This document shows, piece after piece, positions 46,353 to 56,400 of a stretch of 64,000 nucleotides of DNA. The stretch comes from Pseudomonas sp. PH1b (lineage in GTDB: Bacteria; Pseudomonadota; Gammaproteobacteria; Pseudomonadales; Pseudomonadaceae), in the NCBI RefSeq assembly GCF_000633395.1, contig NZ_AYMU01000008.1, positions 215,140 to 279,139 of the forward strand, in the 5' to 3' direction. Position numbers and translations under genes: made by a program. A model generated the notes under the pieces. It saw only the letters and a program-made list of their open reading frames with translations. It ran no database searches and was not told the DNA's origin. The stretch's first letter is position 1, and each line of letters begins with the position of its first letter.

Positions 46353-48365
46353 TCAATCGACGTGGCCCGACGCGTGCGCCAGCAACAGGGCCTCGTCGCA
46401 TTTGGGGCAGAACTCATGCTCGCCCTCCAGGTAGCCGTGCACCGGGCAGATGGAAAAAGTCGGGGTGACGGTCAGGTAAGGCAGCCGAAACCGCCCCAGG
46501 GCCTTGCGCACCAGTTGCTTGCAGGCCCGGGCCGAGGAGATCCGCTCGGCCATGTACAGGTGCAGCACCGTGCCGCCGGTGTACTTGCATTGCAGTTCGT
46601 CCTGCAACTCCAGTGCCTCGAAAGGATCATCGGTATAGCCCACTGGCAGTTGCGAGGAGTTGGTGTAGTACGGAGCCTGCTGGCAACCGGCCTGGATAAT
46701 CCCGGGAAAGCGCTTGAGGTCTTCCCTGGCAAAGCGATAGGTGGTGCCTTCGGCGGGGGTTGCCTCCAGGTTATAGAGGTGTCCGGTTTCCTCCTGGAAA
46801 CGCACCAGAGCGCCCCGCACATGGTCCAGCACATCAAGGGCGAAGCGCCGCCCCTCCGTGGTGTGCAGGCCCATCTGGTCGTTGCTGAAGTTGCGCAGCA
46901 TCTCATGCAGGCCGTTGACGCCGATGGTCGAGAAATGATTGCGCAAGGTGCCCAGGTAACGCTTGGTGTAGGGATACAGACCGGCGTCCATATGATGCTG
47001 GATCACCTTGCGCTTGACCTCCAGGCTCTCCATGGCCAGTGCCATCAGGGTATCCAGGCGCTGCAGCAAACCACTGCGGTCGCCCTTGAACAGATAGCCC
47101 AGACGCGCGCAATTAAGGGTTACCACTCCCAGCGAGCCGGTCTGCTCGGCGGAACCGAACAGGCCGCCACCCCGCTTGAGCAGTTCACGCACATCCAGTT
47201 GCAGGCGACAGCACATGGAGCGCACCTGATTGGGCTGCATGTCCGAATTGAGGAAGTTCTGGAAATACGGCAGGCCATAGCGCGCAGTCATCTCGAACAG
47301 GCGCTCGGCGTTTTCGCTGTCCCAGGGAAAGTCATGGGTGATGTTGTAGGTCGGGATCGGAAAGGTGAACACCCGGCCCTTGGCATCGCCCTCTTGCATC
47401 ACCTCGATGTAGGCCCGGTTGAGCACGTCCATCTCGGCCTGCAGCTCGCCATAGGCAAAGGGCATTTCTTCACCGCCGATCACCGGGATCTGCTCGCGCA
47501 GGTCCTGGGGGCAGACCCAGTCGAAAGTCAGGTTGGTGAAAGGGGTCTGGGTTCCCCAGCGCGACGGCACGTTGAGGTTGTAGATGAACTCCTGGATGGC
47601 TTGGCGCACTTGCTCATAACTGAGCCGGTCCTTGCGGACATAGGGCGCCAGGTAGGTATCGAACGAGCTGAAGGCTTGAGCTCCGGCCCATTCGTTTTGC
47701 AGCGTGCCTAGAAAGTTCACCATCTGCCCCAGGGCGCTGCTCAGGTGCTTGGGCGGACCGGCCTCGACCCGCCCCGGCACGCCGTTGAGGCCTTCATGCA
47801 GCAGCATGCGCAACGACCAGCCCGCACAATAGCCGGCGAGCATGTCCAGGTCGTGGACATGCAGATCGGCCTCGCGGTGGGCACGGCCTATGGCTTCGCT
47901 GTAGACCTCGTCCAGCCAGTAGTTGGCCGTGACCTTGCCCGCCACGTTGAGCACCAGCCCGCCCAGGGAGTACCCCTGGTTGGCGTTGGCCTGGACTCGC
48001 CAGTCTTCACGGTTGAGGTATTCGTTCATCGAGGCCGCCACCTCGATCAGGGTCTTGCGGTCGCGTCGCAAGCGCCCGTGCTGCTCCCGGTAAACGATAT
48101 AAGCGCGCAGAGCTTGAAAGTGCCCGGCGTCCATCAGCACCCGTTCGACTCGATCCTGGACCTGCTCGACCTGCAACCTCGTGCAGGCTTGCAGACGAGC
48201 CAGTACCGCGTCGAGCAATCCCTCGGCCTGCGCCTCGGCGTAATCACCGCTGGCCTTGCCGGCGGCGATCAGCGCCTGACGGATCTTGTCCGCAGCAAAG
48301 GCCACCAGACTGCCATCGCGCTTGTACAACCCGTTGTGGCCTACCCTGCTCAGCGTGCTGTCCAT
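46353..48365 (-). CDS. nrdD: Anaerobic ribonucleoside-triphosphate reductase, main chain
   Basis: 670 aa. The N-terminal ATP-cone (YKRDGSLVAFAADKIRQALI, about 14-105) gives allosteric control. The ten-stranded barrel includes the cysteine loop RSMCCRLQLD. The zinc site near the end is ICPVHGYLEGEHEFCPKCDE. The chain ends at GHVD and lacks the glycyl-radical tail, which is encoded by the next small gene. Makes dNTPs without oxygen, with formate as reductant in the known class. ATG 48365 with GGAGG upstream. An FNR/Anr box lies 89 bases before the start. Confidence 0.93.
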   Translation of the reverse strand: MDSTLSRVGHNGLYKRDGSLVAFAADKIRQALIAAGKASGDYAEAQAEGLLDAVLARLQACTRLQVEQVQDRVERVLMDAGHFQALRAYIVYREQHGRLRRDRKTLIEVAASMNEYLNREDWRVQANANQGYSLGGLVLNVAGKVTANYWLDEVYSEAIGRAHREADLHVHDLDMLAGYCAGWSLRMLLHEGLNGVPGRVEAGPPKHLSSALGQMVNFLGTLQNEWAGAQAFSSFDTYLAPYVRKDRLSYEQVRQAIQEFIYNLNVPSRWGTQTPFTNLTFDWVCPQDLREQIPVIGGEEMPFAYGELQAEMDVLNRAYIEVMQEGDAKGRVFTFPIPTYNITHDFPWDSENAERLFEMTARYGLPYFQNFLNSDMQPNQVRSMCCRLQLDVRELLKRGGGLFGSAEQTGSLGVVTLNCARLGYLFKGDRSGLLQRLDTLMALAMESLEVKRKVIQHHMDAGLYPYTKRYLGTLRNHFSTIGVNGLHEMLRNFSNDQMGLHTTEGRRFALDVLDHVRGALVRFQEETGHLYNLEATPAEGTTYRFAREDLKRFPGIIQAGCQQAPYYTNSSQLPVGYTDDPFEALELQDELQCKYTGGTVLHLYMAERISSARACKQLVRKALGRFRLPYLTVTPTFSICPVHGYLEGEHEFCPKCDEALLLAHASGHVD

Positions 48366-48453
48366 CCGACCTCCAAAAAACTACATATGGATATTTAACA
48401 AGCAACAAAACACAACATGTAGTGCAGGCTACGGATAAAGACCGGGGAAACAA

Positions 48454-48467
48454 TTGATCGACATCAA
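48454..48467. promoter_or_regulatory. Perfect FNR/Anr box upstream of nrdD
   Basis: TTGATCGACATCAA fits TTGAT-N4-ATCAA in every defined base. It lies in the gap between moaA and nrdD, 89-102 bases before the nrdD start codon, so it should drive nrdD and nrdG under low oxygen. Confidence 0.85.
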
Positions 48468-48508
48468 GATCGGCAGCAACTGTCGCGACGCCGGGCACGA
48501 GCCCGGAT

Positions 48509-49501
48509 TCAACCACCGCTCATGTTCATGAAGCGCAGGATCTGGACCTCACCCTCAAGGCTGAAGTCATGGCGCAAGGGCTTGCGTTGCAACGCCTGTC
48601 GCAAGGCACTGACCAGCGGCTGGTCATCCAGCGGGTAGCGTCGCAGCAAGCCGCGCAGGTCCACGGAGTCCTCCTGGCCCAGGCACAGCAGCAAGCGTCC
48701 CTCCACGGTCATGCGCACGCGGTTGCAACTGCCGCAGAAGTTGTGACTGTTGGGCGAGATGAAACCGATGCGGGTATCCGGGTGGTGCGCCAGGCGCACA
48801 TACCGCGCCGGGCCGCCGCTGTTCTCGGCGCTGTCGAGCAAAGGATGCCGGGTTGCAATCAGCGCCCGCACCTCATCGCTGGAACACAACGACTCCGCGC
48901 GCGAGCGCCCCACATCACCCAGGGGCATCTCTTCGATAAAGGTGATGTCGATGCCCAGGTCGATGGCGTACTGCAGCAAAGGCAGCACCTCATCGAAATT
49001 GCGCCCCTGCATCACCACGCAGTTGAGCTTGACCCGCTCGAACCCCGCCGTGCTCGCCGCGTCGATGCCTCGCAATACCTGGTCGAGGTCGCCGTTGCGG
49101 GTAATCGCGCGAAAGCGCTGGCGGTCCAGGCTGTCGAGGCTGATGTTCATGCGCTTGACCCCGGCGTCGACCAGCGGCCGGGCCAGGCGCGGCAATTGCG
49201 AGCCATTGCTGGTCATCACCAGTTCGCGCAAGCCCGGCAAGGCGGCAATGTGACGGCACAGGTCGACGATGCCCGGGCGAATCAGCGGCTCGCCGCCGGT
49301 CAGGCGGATCTTGCGCACGCCCTGGCCAACGAACAGGCTGGCCAGGCGCTGCAATTCCTCCAGGGTCAGCACCTGCTGACGCGGCAAAAAGGTCATGTTG
49401 GCAGCCATGCAGTACAGGCAGCGAAAATCACAACGATCCGTTACCGACATGCGCAGGTAGTCGATCTGTCTCCCGAAGCCGTCCTGCATCACATTGCCCA
49501 T
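48509..49501 (-). CDS. moaA: GTP 3',8-cyclase, molybdenum cofactor synthesis
   Basis: 330 aa. The radical SAM cluster motif is CDFRCLYC; the second cluster is FCGSCNRVRMTVEGRLLLC; the C-terminal GG of MoaA is present (NMSGG). Carries out the first step of molybdopterin synthesis, supplying the cofactor for NarG. ATG 49501 has AGGAGG 6 bases upstream; the frame is open earlier but overlaps the PPIase gene. Last gene of the nar operon, as moaA1 is in P. aeruginosa. Confidence 0.95.
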   Translation of the reverse strand: MGNVMQDGFGRQIDYLRMSVTDRCDFRCLYCMAANMTFLPRQQVLTLEELQRLASLFVGQGVRKIRLTGGEPLIRPGIVDLCRHIAALPGLRELVMTSNGSQLPRLARPLVDAGVKRMNISLDSLDRQRFRAITRNGDLDQVLRGIDAASTAGFERVKLNCVVMQGRNFDEVLPLLQYAIDLGIDITFIEEMPLGDVGRSRAESLCSSDEVRALIATRHPLLDSAENSGGPARYVRLAHHPDTRIGFISPNSHNFCGSCNRVRMTVEGRLLLCLGQEDSVDLRGLLRRYPLDDQPLVSALRQALQRKPLRHDFSLEGEVQILRFMNMSGG

Positions 49502-49511
49502 CGCCTGCCTC

Positions 49512-50429
49512 CTACTGCACCAAGGGGGAATCGGTACCCTGCAACTGGATCCCGCAAATGTCTGCCGCACCGATCAGGGTCTGCAGGTACTGCACCACCG
49601 CCTTCTGCCACACGCCCTGTTGCAACTGGGTGCGGATCGCCGTGGCGACGGCCTCATAGGGCAGTGGCTGGCCTTCGATGCGCTGATCGATGCTCAGCAC
49701 ATGCCAGCCATAGCGGCTTTCCAGCGGTTGCTCGGCCAGCCCCGGCGCCAGGGTGAACAACTGGCGCTCCAGCTCCGGCACGGTCTGGCCCTTGCTGATC
49801 TGGCCCAGCTCCCCCCCCTGCGCCTTCGACGGGCAGGCCGAGTACTGCAGTGCCAGCTCGGCAAACTGTTCCGGGAAACGCCTCAGGCGCTCCTGGAGCA
49901 TCTCGGCCTGCACCAGCGCCAGGCTGCGCGCTTCGGCATCATCCGGGGCGCACTCGAGCAGAATGTGCCGCACTGCCAGCAACGGTGCGCTGTGAAAGCG
50001 CCCTCGGTTGCGGTCGTAATAGCGCTGGCAAGTGGCTTCGTCACACCCAGGCACTTGCACCTCACGCTCCAGCAGCAAACGGGTCGCAGCCTCCTCCTGG
50101 TTCTCCCCGGCGCCGACCTGCAACTGCAGCCCCAGTGCGGCGATCCGCTGCTGCAGAAGCTCGCGTATCACCAGGGCGCGAGCCGCCATGAACATCGCCT
50201 CCTGGCGATCGGCGGCCGGGTGGTATTGCAGTTCCTGGGCCAGTGCCTCAGGGCTGATCGGCACCTGATTGACACTGATGATCGGCCATTGCTGTTCACT
50301 GCTGGCGATCAGTTGCGCTGGGTTTTCCAGCACGGGTACAGCGGCCTCGACGACCACCGGCTCCTGGCGCGAAGACGCGCAGCCAACGCCGCCGCCACTA
50401 CCGCCGCCACATCCACATCCGCTTGACAT
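49512..50429 (-). CDS. PpiC-type peptidyl-prolyl isomerase of the nar operon
   Basis: 305 aa. The parvulin domain spans about 145-265 (LLAVRHILLECAPDDAEARS, ALQYSACPSKAQGGELGQIS, ESRYGWHVLSIDQRIEG). The N-terminus is unusual: SSGCGCGGGSGGGVGC is cysteine- and glycine-rich and could bind metal. No signal peptide, so cytosolic. The P. aeruginosa counterpart sits at the same place after narI and is thought to help Nar assembly. ATG 50429 with AGGAGG upstream; 10-base gaps on both sides. Confidence 0.9.
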   Translation of the reverse strand: MSSGCGCGGGSGGGVGCASSRQEPVVVEAAVPVLENPAQLIASSEQQWPIISVNQVPISPEALAQELQYHPAADRQEAMFMAARALVIRELLQQRIAALGLQLQVGAGENQEEAATRLLLEREVQVPGCDEATCQRYYDRNRGRFHSAPLLAVRHILLECAPDDAEARSLALVQAEMLQERLRRFPEQFAELALQYSACPSKAQGGELGQISKGQTVPELERQLFTLAPGLAEQPLESRYGWHVLSIDQRIEGQPLPYEAVATAIRTQLQQGVWQKAVVQYLQTLIGAADICGIQLQGTDSPLVQ

Positions 50430-50439
50430 GATTGCCTCC

Positions 50440-51120
50440 TCAAACTTTCTGCCGAACGATCTGATAGCGTCGTCCCAGGTACCAGATCGGTGCGCTGACG
50501 ATGTGCACCAGACGGGTGAACGGGAACAGCACGAACAGCGTCAGGCCAAGGAATACGTGCAGCTTGTACACCAGGCTGACCGGGGCGATGGCCGCTGCCG
50601 CCGCCACGGGACGCAGCAGCACGGTGTTCTGTGCCCAGTCGGCCAACCTCACCATGACCGATCCGTCCATGTGGCTGGTGGACGCGACGATCGTCAGCAG
50701 GCCCAGTATCAGCTGTGCCAGCAGTACCATCAGGATCAGGATGTCCGAGGTGCTGGACGTGGCGCGTACCCGCGCATCGGTCAGCCGTCGATGGATCAGC
50801 ATCACCAGCCCGAACAGGCACACCAGGCCGAAGAAGCCACCTGAGACCATCGCCAGCAGTTGCTTGTGTTCGGTACTGATCACCGAGTGATAGACCGAGG
50901 CGGGTGTCAGCAGGCCGACGAAGTGCCCGGCCAGCACGAACAGCACGCCAATATGGAAGCAGTTGCTCGCCACGCGCATGCCACGCCCGGACAGCATCTG
51001 GCTCGAGCCGGCCTTCCAGGTGTACTGGGACAGGTCGAAACGCGCCCAGCTGCCCAGCAGGCAGATCGCCAGGGCTACATAGGGATAGACCCCGAACACC
51101 AACAGATTCCACTTAGACAT
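50440..51120 (-). CDS. narI: Respiratory nitrate reductase gamma subunit, cytochrome b
   Basis: 226 aa, five membrane helices. Heme ligand histidines are in NCFHIGVLFVLAGHFVGL and YKLHVFLGLTLFVLFPFTRL VH (the final helix). Passes electrons from quinol to NarH. The start is MSKWNLLVFGVYPYVALA at ATG 51120, 34 bases after narJ. Confidence 0.95.
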   Translation of the reverse strand: MSKWNLLVFGVYPYVALAICLLGSWARFDLSQYTWKAGSSQMLSGRGMRVASNCFHIGVLFVLAGHFVGLLTPASVYHSVISTEHKQLLAMVSGGFFGLVCLFGLVMLIHRRLTDARVRATSSTSDILILMVLLAQLILGLLTIVASTSHMDGSVMVRLADWAQNTVLLRPVAAAAAIAPVSLVYKLHVFLGLTLFVLFPFTRLVHIVSAPIWYLGRRYQIVRQKV

Positions 51121-51154
51121 TGTCCACCTCCCCGGCCGGCACGCTGGCCGGCCC

Positions 51155-51868
51155 TTAATGCTGAAAATCGACCCAGTGCAGCGGCACCGCGCTTTCTTCG
51201 CGAGCCTTGCCGGGGGCACTGGGCAGCGAGCCACAACGTTCCTGCTGCTCGGCCTGGAGAAAGTCCACGGCCTCCTCTTCCCAGACCTTGTCCAGGGCTT
51301 CAAGTGAGTCGTCCCGCTGCTCGGCCGCCACCTGCTCGCGCAGGTCGGCCACCGCCTGGTGCGGTTCAGCGCCGGAGATCTGCAGCAGGGCCCGGAAACA
51401 GCTGGCATAGGCGCTCTCGCGCTCCTCCAGGCGTGCGGCCAGCAAGGCCAGCAGGTGCGCGACGTCGGCCAGGCCCTCGCGGGCCTCGAGGCTTTCCCGG
51501 GTCGAGAGGTATTCCAGGTACAGCGGGATGTAGTCCGGCAACTCCTTGACGCCGATGGCAAAGCCCGCCGCCTCATACTGGGCGAGCATGTCGACCATGG
51601 CCTGGCCACGGTCCCGCGACTCGCCATGCACATGTTCGAACAACAGCAGCGACAGTGCCCGGCCCCGGCCGAACAGCGCCCCGTAGTGTTCCTGGCCATC
51701 CATCAGGTCGTTGCTGCAGATCAGTTCCAGCAGCTCGAACAGCGCCCCGCGCTGATGCGGGCTGATTTCCCGGGACTGGATGATCGCCTGTTCCAGTTCA
51801 TCGCGACCGGCGACCAGGGCCTCGGTCGGGTAATCGAGCAACAGCGAAATCACTTTGAGAATGCGCAT
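51155..51868 (-). CDS. narJ: Nitrate reductase assembly chaperone
   Basis: 237 aa. It opens MRILKVISLLLDYPTEALVA and contains FEHVHGESRDRGQAMVDML and LPDYIPLYLEYLS, which are the NarJ/TorD family signatures. Needed for cofactor insertion in NarG before membrane docking; not part of the final enzyme. ATG 51868 has GGAGGA upstream, overlapping the narH stop by spacing of only two bases. Confidence 0.95.
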   Translation of the reverse strand: MRILKVISLLLDYPTEALVAGRDELEQAIIQSREISPHQRGALFELLELICSNDLMDGQEHYGALFGRGRALSLLLFEHVHGESRDRGQAMVDMLAQYEAAGFAIGVKELPDYIPLYLEYLSTRESLEAREGLADVAHLLALLAARLEERESAYASCFRALLQISGAEPHQAVADLREQVAAEQRDDSLEALDKVWEEEAVDFLQAEQQERCGSLPSAPGKAREESAVPLHWVDFQH

Positions 51869-51870
51869 GC

Positions 51871-53409
51871 TCAGTCCTCCCACAGCTGTACGGTTTTGAG
51901 GATGTCGCGGCGGTTGGCCTTCTTCGCGCCGAACAGGTTGGTGTCGGAGCTGCCACTGCAGCCGCTGCCAAAACTGAAGCCGCAACCGGAACGCTCGGCG
52001 AAGGCGTCGCTCATGGCCTCTTCACGGTGCGCGCTGGGCACCACGTAGCGGTCTTCGTAGTTGGCGATGGCCAGGTAGCGGTACATTTCCTCGACCTGGC
52101 CGACGCTGAGGCCGACGTCCTCGAGCACTTTCAGGTCCTGCACGCCCTCGACCTGTTCCGCCCGCTTGTAGGCACGCATCGCCAGCAGGCGCTTGAGTGC
52201 GCGCTTCACCGGTTTCTCGTCGCCGGCGGTCAGCAGGTTGGCCAGGTAGCGCAGCGGGATACGCAGGCTGTCGACATCCGGGATCACCCCGCTCATGCCC
52301 ACGGTACCCGCGGCGGCGGCGTTCTGGATCGGTGACAGCGGTGGCACGTACCAGACCATCGGCAGGGTGCGGTATTCCGGGTGCAGTGGCAGCGCCAGCT
52401 TCCAGTCGACGGCCATCTTGTACACCGGCGAACGTTGCGCGGCGTCGATCACCGACTGCGGCACGCCATCCTCCAGGGCCTGACGGATCACCGCCGGGTC
52501 GTTGGGGTCGAGGAAGATCTCCAGTTGCTTCTCGTACAGGTCATGCTCGTTGGCCGTGCTGGCCACGTCACTGATGCGGTCAGCGTCGTACAGCAGCACG
52601 CCGAGGTAGCGAATGCGCCCAACGCAGGTTTCGGCGCAGACAGTCGGCATCCCGGCCTCGATCCGCGGGTAGCAGAAAATGCACTTCTCGGACTTGCCGC
52701 TTTTCCAGTTGAAGTAGATCTTCTTGTACGGGCAGCCACTGATGCACATGCGCCAGCCGCGGCACTTCTCCTGGTCGATCAGGACAATGCCGTCCTCTTC
52801 ACGCTTGTAGATCGCCCCGCTCGGGCACGCGGCCGCGCAAGCCGGGTTCAGGCAGTGCTCGCACAGGCGCGGCAGGTACATCATGAAGGTGTTTTCGTAC
52901 TCGCCGTAGATGTCCGCCTGAATCTGATCGAAGTTCCTGTCCTTGCGGCGCTTGGCAAACTCGCTGCCCAGGATCTCTTCCCAGTTCGGCCCCCACACGA
53001 TCTTCTCCATGCGCTTGCCGGACACCAGCGAACGCGGGCGTGCGGTGGGCTGGTGCTGCCCCAGGGGCGCGGTGTGCAGGTGCTGGTAGTCGAAGTCGAA
53101 CGGCTCGTAGTAGTCGTCTAGGCCCGGCAGGTCGGGGTTGGCGAAGATGTTCGCCAGCACCCGGAACTTGCCGCCGATACGCGGGCTGATGCTGCCGTTA
53201 CTGTTGCGCGCCCAGCCGCCCTTCCATTTGTCCTGGTTTTCCCACTCTTTCGGATAACCTACCCCAGGCTTGCTTTCGACGTTGTTGAACCAGGCGTACT
53301 CCATGCCCTCGCGGCTGGTCCAGACGTTCTTGCAGGTGATCGAACAGGTGTGGCAGCCGATGCATTTGTCCAGGTTCAGGACCATGCCAATTTGTGAGCG
53401 AATCTTCAT
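51871..53409 (-). CDS. narH: Respiratory nitrate reductase beta subunit, iron-sulfur protein
   Basis: 512 aa, four clusters: CIGCHTCSITC, CEHCLNPACAAACP, CRGWRMCISGC and CIFC/CVGR. The Trp in CRGW replaces the cysteine of a normal motif, giving the [3Fe-4S] cluster as in E. coli. ATG 53409 (MKIRSQIGMVLNL) fits the family; the GTG one codon earlier is less likely. AAGGAG lies 7 bases upstream of ATG. Carries electrons from NarI to NarG. Confidence 0.96.
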   Translation of the reverse strand: MKIRSQIGMVLNLDKCIGCHTCSITCKNVWTSREGMEYAWFNNVESKPGVGYPKEWENQDKWKGGWARNSNGSISPRIGGKFRVLANIFANPDLPGLDDYYEPFDFDYQHLHTAPLGQHQPTARPRSLVSGKRMEKIVWGPNWEEILGSEFAKRRKDRNFDQIQADIYGEYENTFMMYLPRLCEHCLNPACAAACPSGAIYKREEDGIVLIDQEKCRGWRMCISGCPYKKIYFNWKSGKSEKCIFCYPRIEAGMPTVCAETCVGRIRYLGVLLYDADRISDVASTANEHDLYEKQLEIFLDPNDPAVIRQALEDGVPQSVIDAAQRSPVYKMAVDWKLALPLHPEYRTLPMVWYVPPLSPIQNAAAAGTVGMSGVIPDVDSLRIPLRYLANLLTAGDEKPVKRALKRLLAMRAYKRAEQVEGVQDLKVLEDVGLSVGQVEEMYRYLAIANYEDRYVVPSAHREEAMSDAFAERSGCGFSFGSGCSGSSDTNLFGAKKANRRDILKTVQLWED

Positions 53410-53420
53410 CACAGCACTCC

Positions 53421-56400
53421 TTATTCCATCGCGCCCGACAGCGGACGGGGCAACTCATCGCCACGCGAGCCGTCGAGCCAGTCGACCTTGGCCATCTTGC
53501 GCACCACGACGAACTCATCGCGGTTGCAGCCGACCGTGCCGTAATAGTTGAAGCCGTAGGCCTGTTGGGCATAACCGCCAATCATGTGGGTCGGCTTGAG
53601 CACCACTCGGGTCACCGAGTTGTGGTGGCCGCCTCGGGTCTTGGTGGTTTCCGAGCCCGGCACGTTCACGATCCGTTCCTGGGCGTGGTACATCATCACC
53701 ATGCCTTCCTTGACCCGCTGGCTGACCACCGCGCGGGCCGTCAGGGCACCGTTGACGTTGAAGCACTCGACCCAGTCGTTGTCCTCGATACCGGCCTGCT
53801 GCGCGTCGATCTCCGACAGCCAGACGATCGGTCCGCCGCGGCTCAGGGTGAGCATCAGCAGGTTGTCGCTGTAGGTGCTGTGGATGCCCCATTTCTGGTG
53901 CGGAGTGATCCAGTTCAGGACGATCTCGGGGTGGCCATTGCTGCGCTTGTCCTTCACCCCGGCAATGGTCTGGGTGTTGACCGGTGGCCGGTAGCTCATC
54001 AACTGCTCGCCGAAGGCCTGCATCCATGGGTGGTCCTGGTAGAACTGCTGGCGGCCGGTGATGGTGCGCCACGGGATGTTCTCGTGGACGTTGGTGTAGC
54101 CGGCGTTGTAGCTGACGTGATCGTCTTCGAGGCCTGACCAGGTCGGGCTGGAGATGATCTTGCGCGGCTGGGCCTGGATGTCGCGGAAACGAATGGCCTC
54201 GTGCGCCTTGGGCAGCGCCAGGTGACTGTGGTCGATGCCGGTGAAGGCCGACAATGCCGCCCACGCCTTGACCGCCACATGCCCGTTGGTTTCCGGCGCC
54301 AGGGACAGGATCACTTCAGCGGCGTCGATCGCGGTATCGATCTTCGGCCGGCCCTGGCTGATCCCGGCAGCGGTCTCGCGGTAGTTCAGTTCGCCAAGGA
54401 ACTGCACTTCCTCATCGGTGTTCCAGTTGATGCCCTTGCCGCCGTTTCCAAGCTTCTCCAGCAGCGGGCCGAGGGAGGAAAACTGCTTGTAGATATTCGG
54501 GTAGTCACGTTCGACCACCTGCAGGTTGGGCGCATTCTTGCCAGGCTGCGGGGCAACGCCGGCGGTTTTCCAGTCGCTGCCGCCGAACGGCTGGGCCAGC
54601 TCACCAACGCTGTCATGCATCAGCGGCACGGTGACCAGATCCTGCTCGACGCCCAGGTGCCCTTCGGTCATGCGCGAAAAGGCCTTGGCGATGCCCTTGT
54701 AGATTTCCCAGTCCGAACGCGATTCCCAGGCCGGGTCGATGGCGGCCGACAACGGATGGATGAAGGGATGCATGTCCGAGGTGTTCATGTCGTCCTTCTC
54801 GTACCAGGTCGCGGTCGGCAGGACGATGTCGGAATACACGCAGGTCGAGGACATGCGAAAGTCCAGGGTGGTCACCAGGTCAAGCTTGCCAATGGCGCCC
54901 TCGTCGACCCACTCGGCCTCGCTCGGCTTGCATTCGGCACTGTGGCCGATGTCTTCGTTCATCACCCCGTTCCGGGTGCCCAACAGGTACTTGAGCATGT
55001 ACTCGTGGCCCTTGCCGGAGGAACCCAGCAGGTTGGACCGCCAGATGAACAGGTTGCGCGGGAAGTTCGCCGGGTTGTCCGGCTGTTCGCAGGCAAAGCG
55101 CAGGCTGCCGTCCTGCCAGCCCTTGAGCACGTAGTCCTTGGGCTCCATGCCAGCGGCAGCGGCGTCACGGCAGACATGCAGCGGGTTGCGGTTGAGCTGC
55201 GGTGCGCTGGGCAGCCAGCCGGCACGTTCGGCGCGGATGTTGTAGTCCAGGGCGTGCTCGGGAAACTGGCTCTTGTCAGCCAGCGGCGAGAGCACGTCGT
55301 GCATGCTCATCTTCTCGTGGCGCCATTGCGAACTGTGGGCGTAGAAAAAGCTGGTGCCGTTCATCTGCCGTGGCGGACGGTTCCAGTCCAGGCCAAAGGC
55401 CAGTGGCAGCCAGCCGCACTGCGGACGGAGCTTTTCCTGGCCGACGTAGTGAGCCCAGCCACCGCCGGTCTGGCCAACGCAACCACAGAGCATGAGCATG
55501 TTGATCAGCCCACGGTAGTTCATGTCCATGTGGTACCAGTGATTCATCGCCGCGCCGACGATGATCATCGAGCGGCCGCGGGTCTTGTCGGCGTTGTCGG
55601 CGAACTCGCGAGCGATCTGGATGGCCTTTTCACGGCTGACGCCGGTGATCGCTTCCTGCCAGGCCGGCGTGCCCGGCACGCTGGCGTCGTCATAGTTCCT
55701 GGCCACATTGCTGCCACCCAGGCCACGGTCGATGGCCAGGTTGGCGGCCGACAAGTCGAACACGCTGGCCACCTTGGCTACGCTGCCGTCGGCCAGGGTC
55801 ACACTGTGCACCGGCACCCGGCGAAACTGCACGGCGTCGCCGGCAACGTGCTGGAAGTGCTCGTGGCTTTCACCGGCAAAGTACGGGAAGGCCACTTCGG
55901 CGACCTCATTGCCGATCAGGCTCAGCTTCAGGTCGATCGCCCGACCTTCACCGCCCTCCTTGGCGAGGATGTTCCACTTGCCCTGCTCACCCCAGCGATA
56001 GCCGATGGAGCCTTGCGGCGAGACCAGCTCGCCGCTCTCGTCGAGTGCAATGGTCTTCCACTGCGGATTGCTGTCCTGGCCGAGGTTGCCGGTGAGGTCC
56101 GAGGCCCGCAGGAAACGATCCGGCTGGAATCCGGCTCCCGGTGCGAAGCCGGTCACCGGCTTGAGCATCACCAGCACCGGCAAGTCGGTGTAGCGCTTGA
56201 CGTAGTCGGTGAAGTAGGCGCTCGGTCGATCCAGGTGAAATTCCTTGAAGATCACATGGTTGAAGGCCTGGGCCAGGGCTGCGTCAGTGCCCTGCTTGGG
56301 GTTCAACCACAGGTCGGTGAGCTTGGCCACTTCCGAATAGTCGGGGGTGATGGCCACGGTCTTGGTGCCCTTGTAGCGGACCTCGGTGAAGAAGTGCGCA

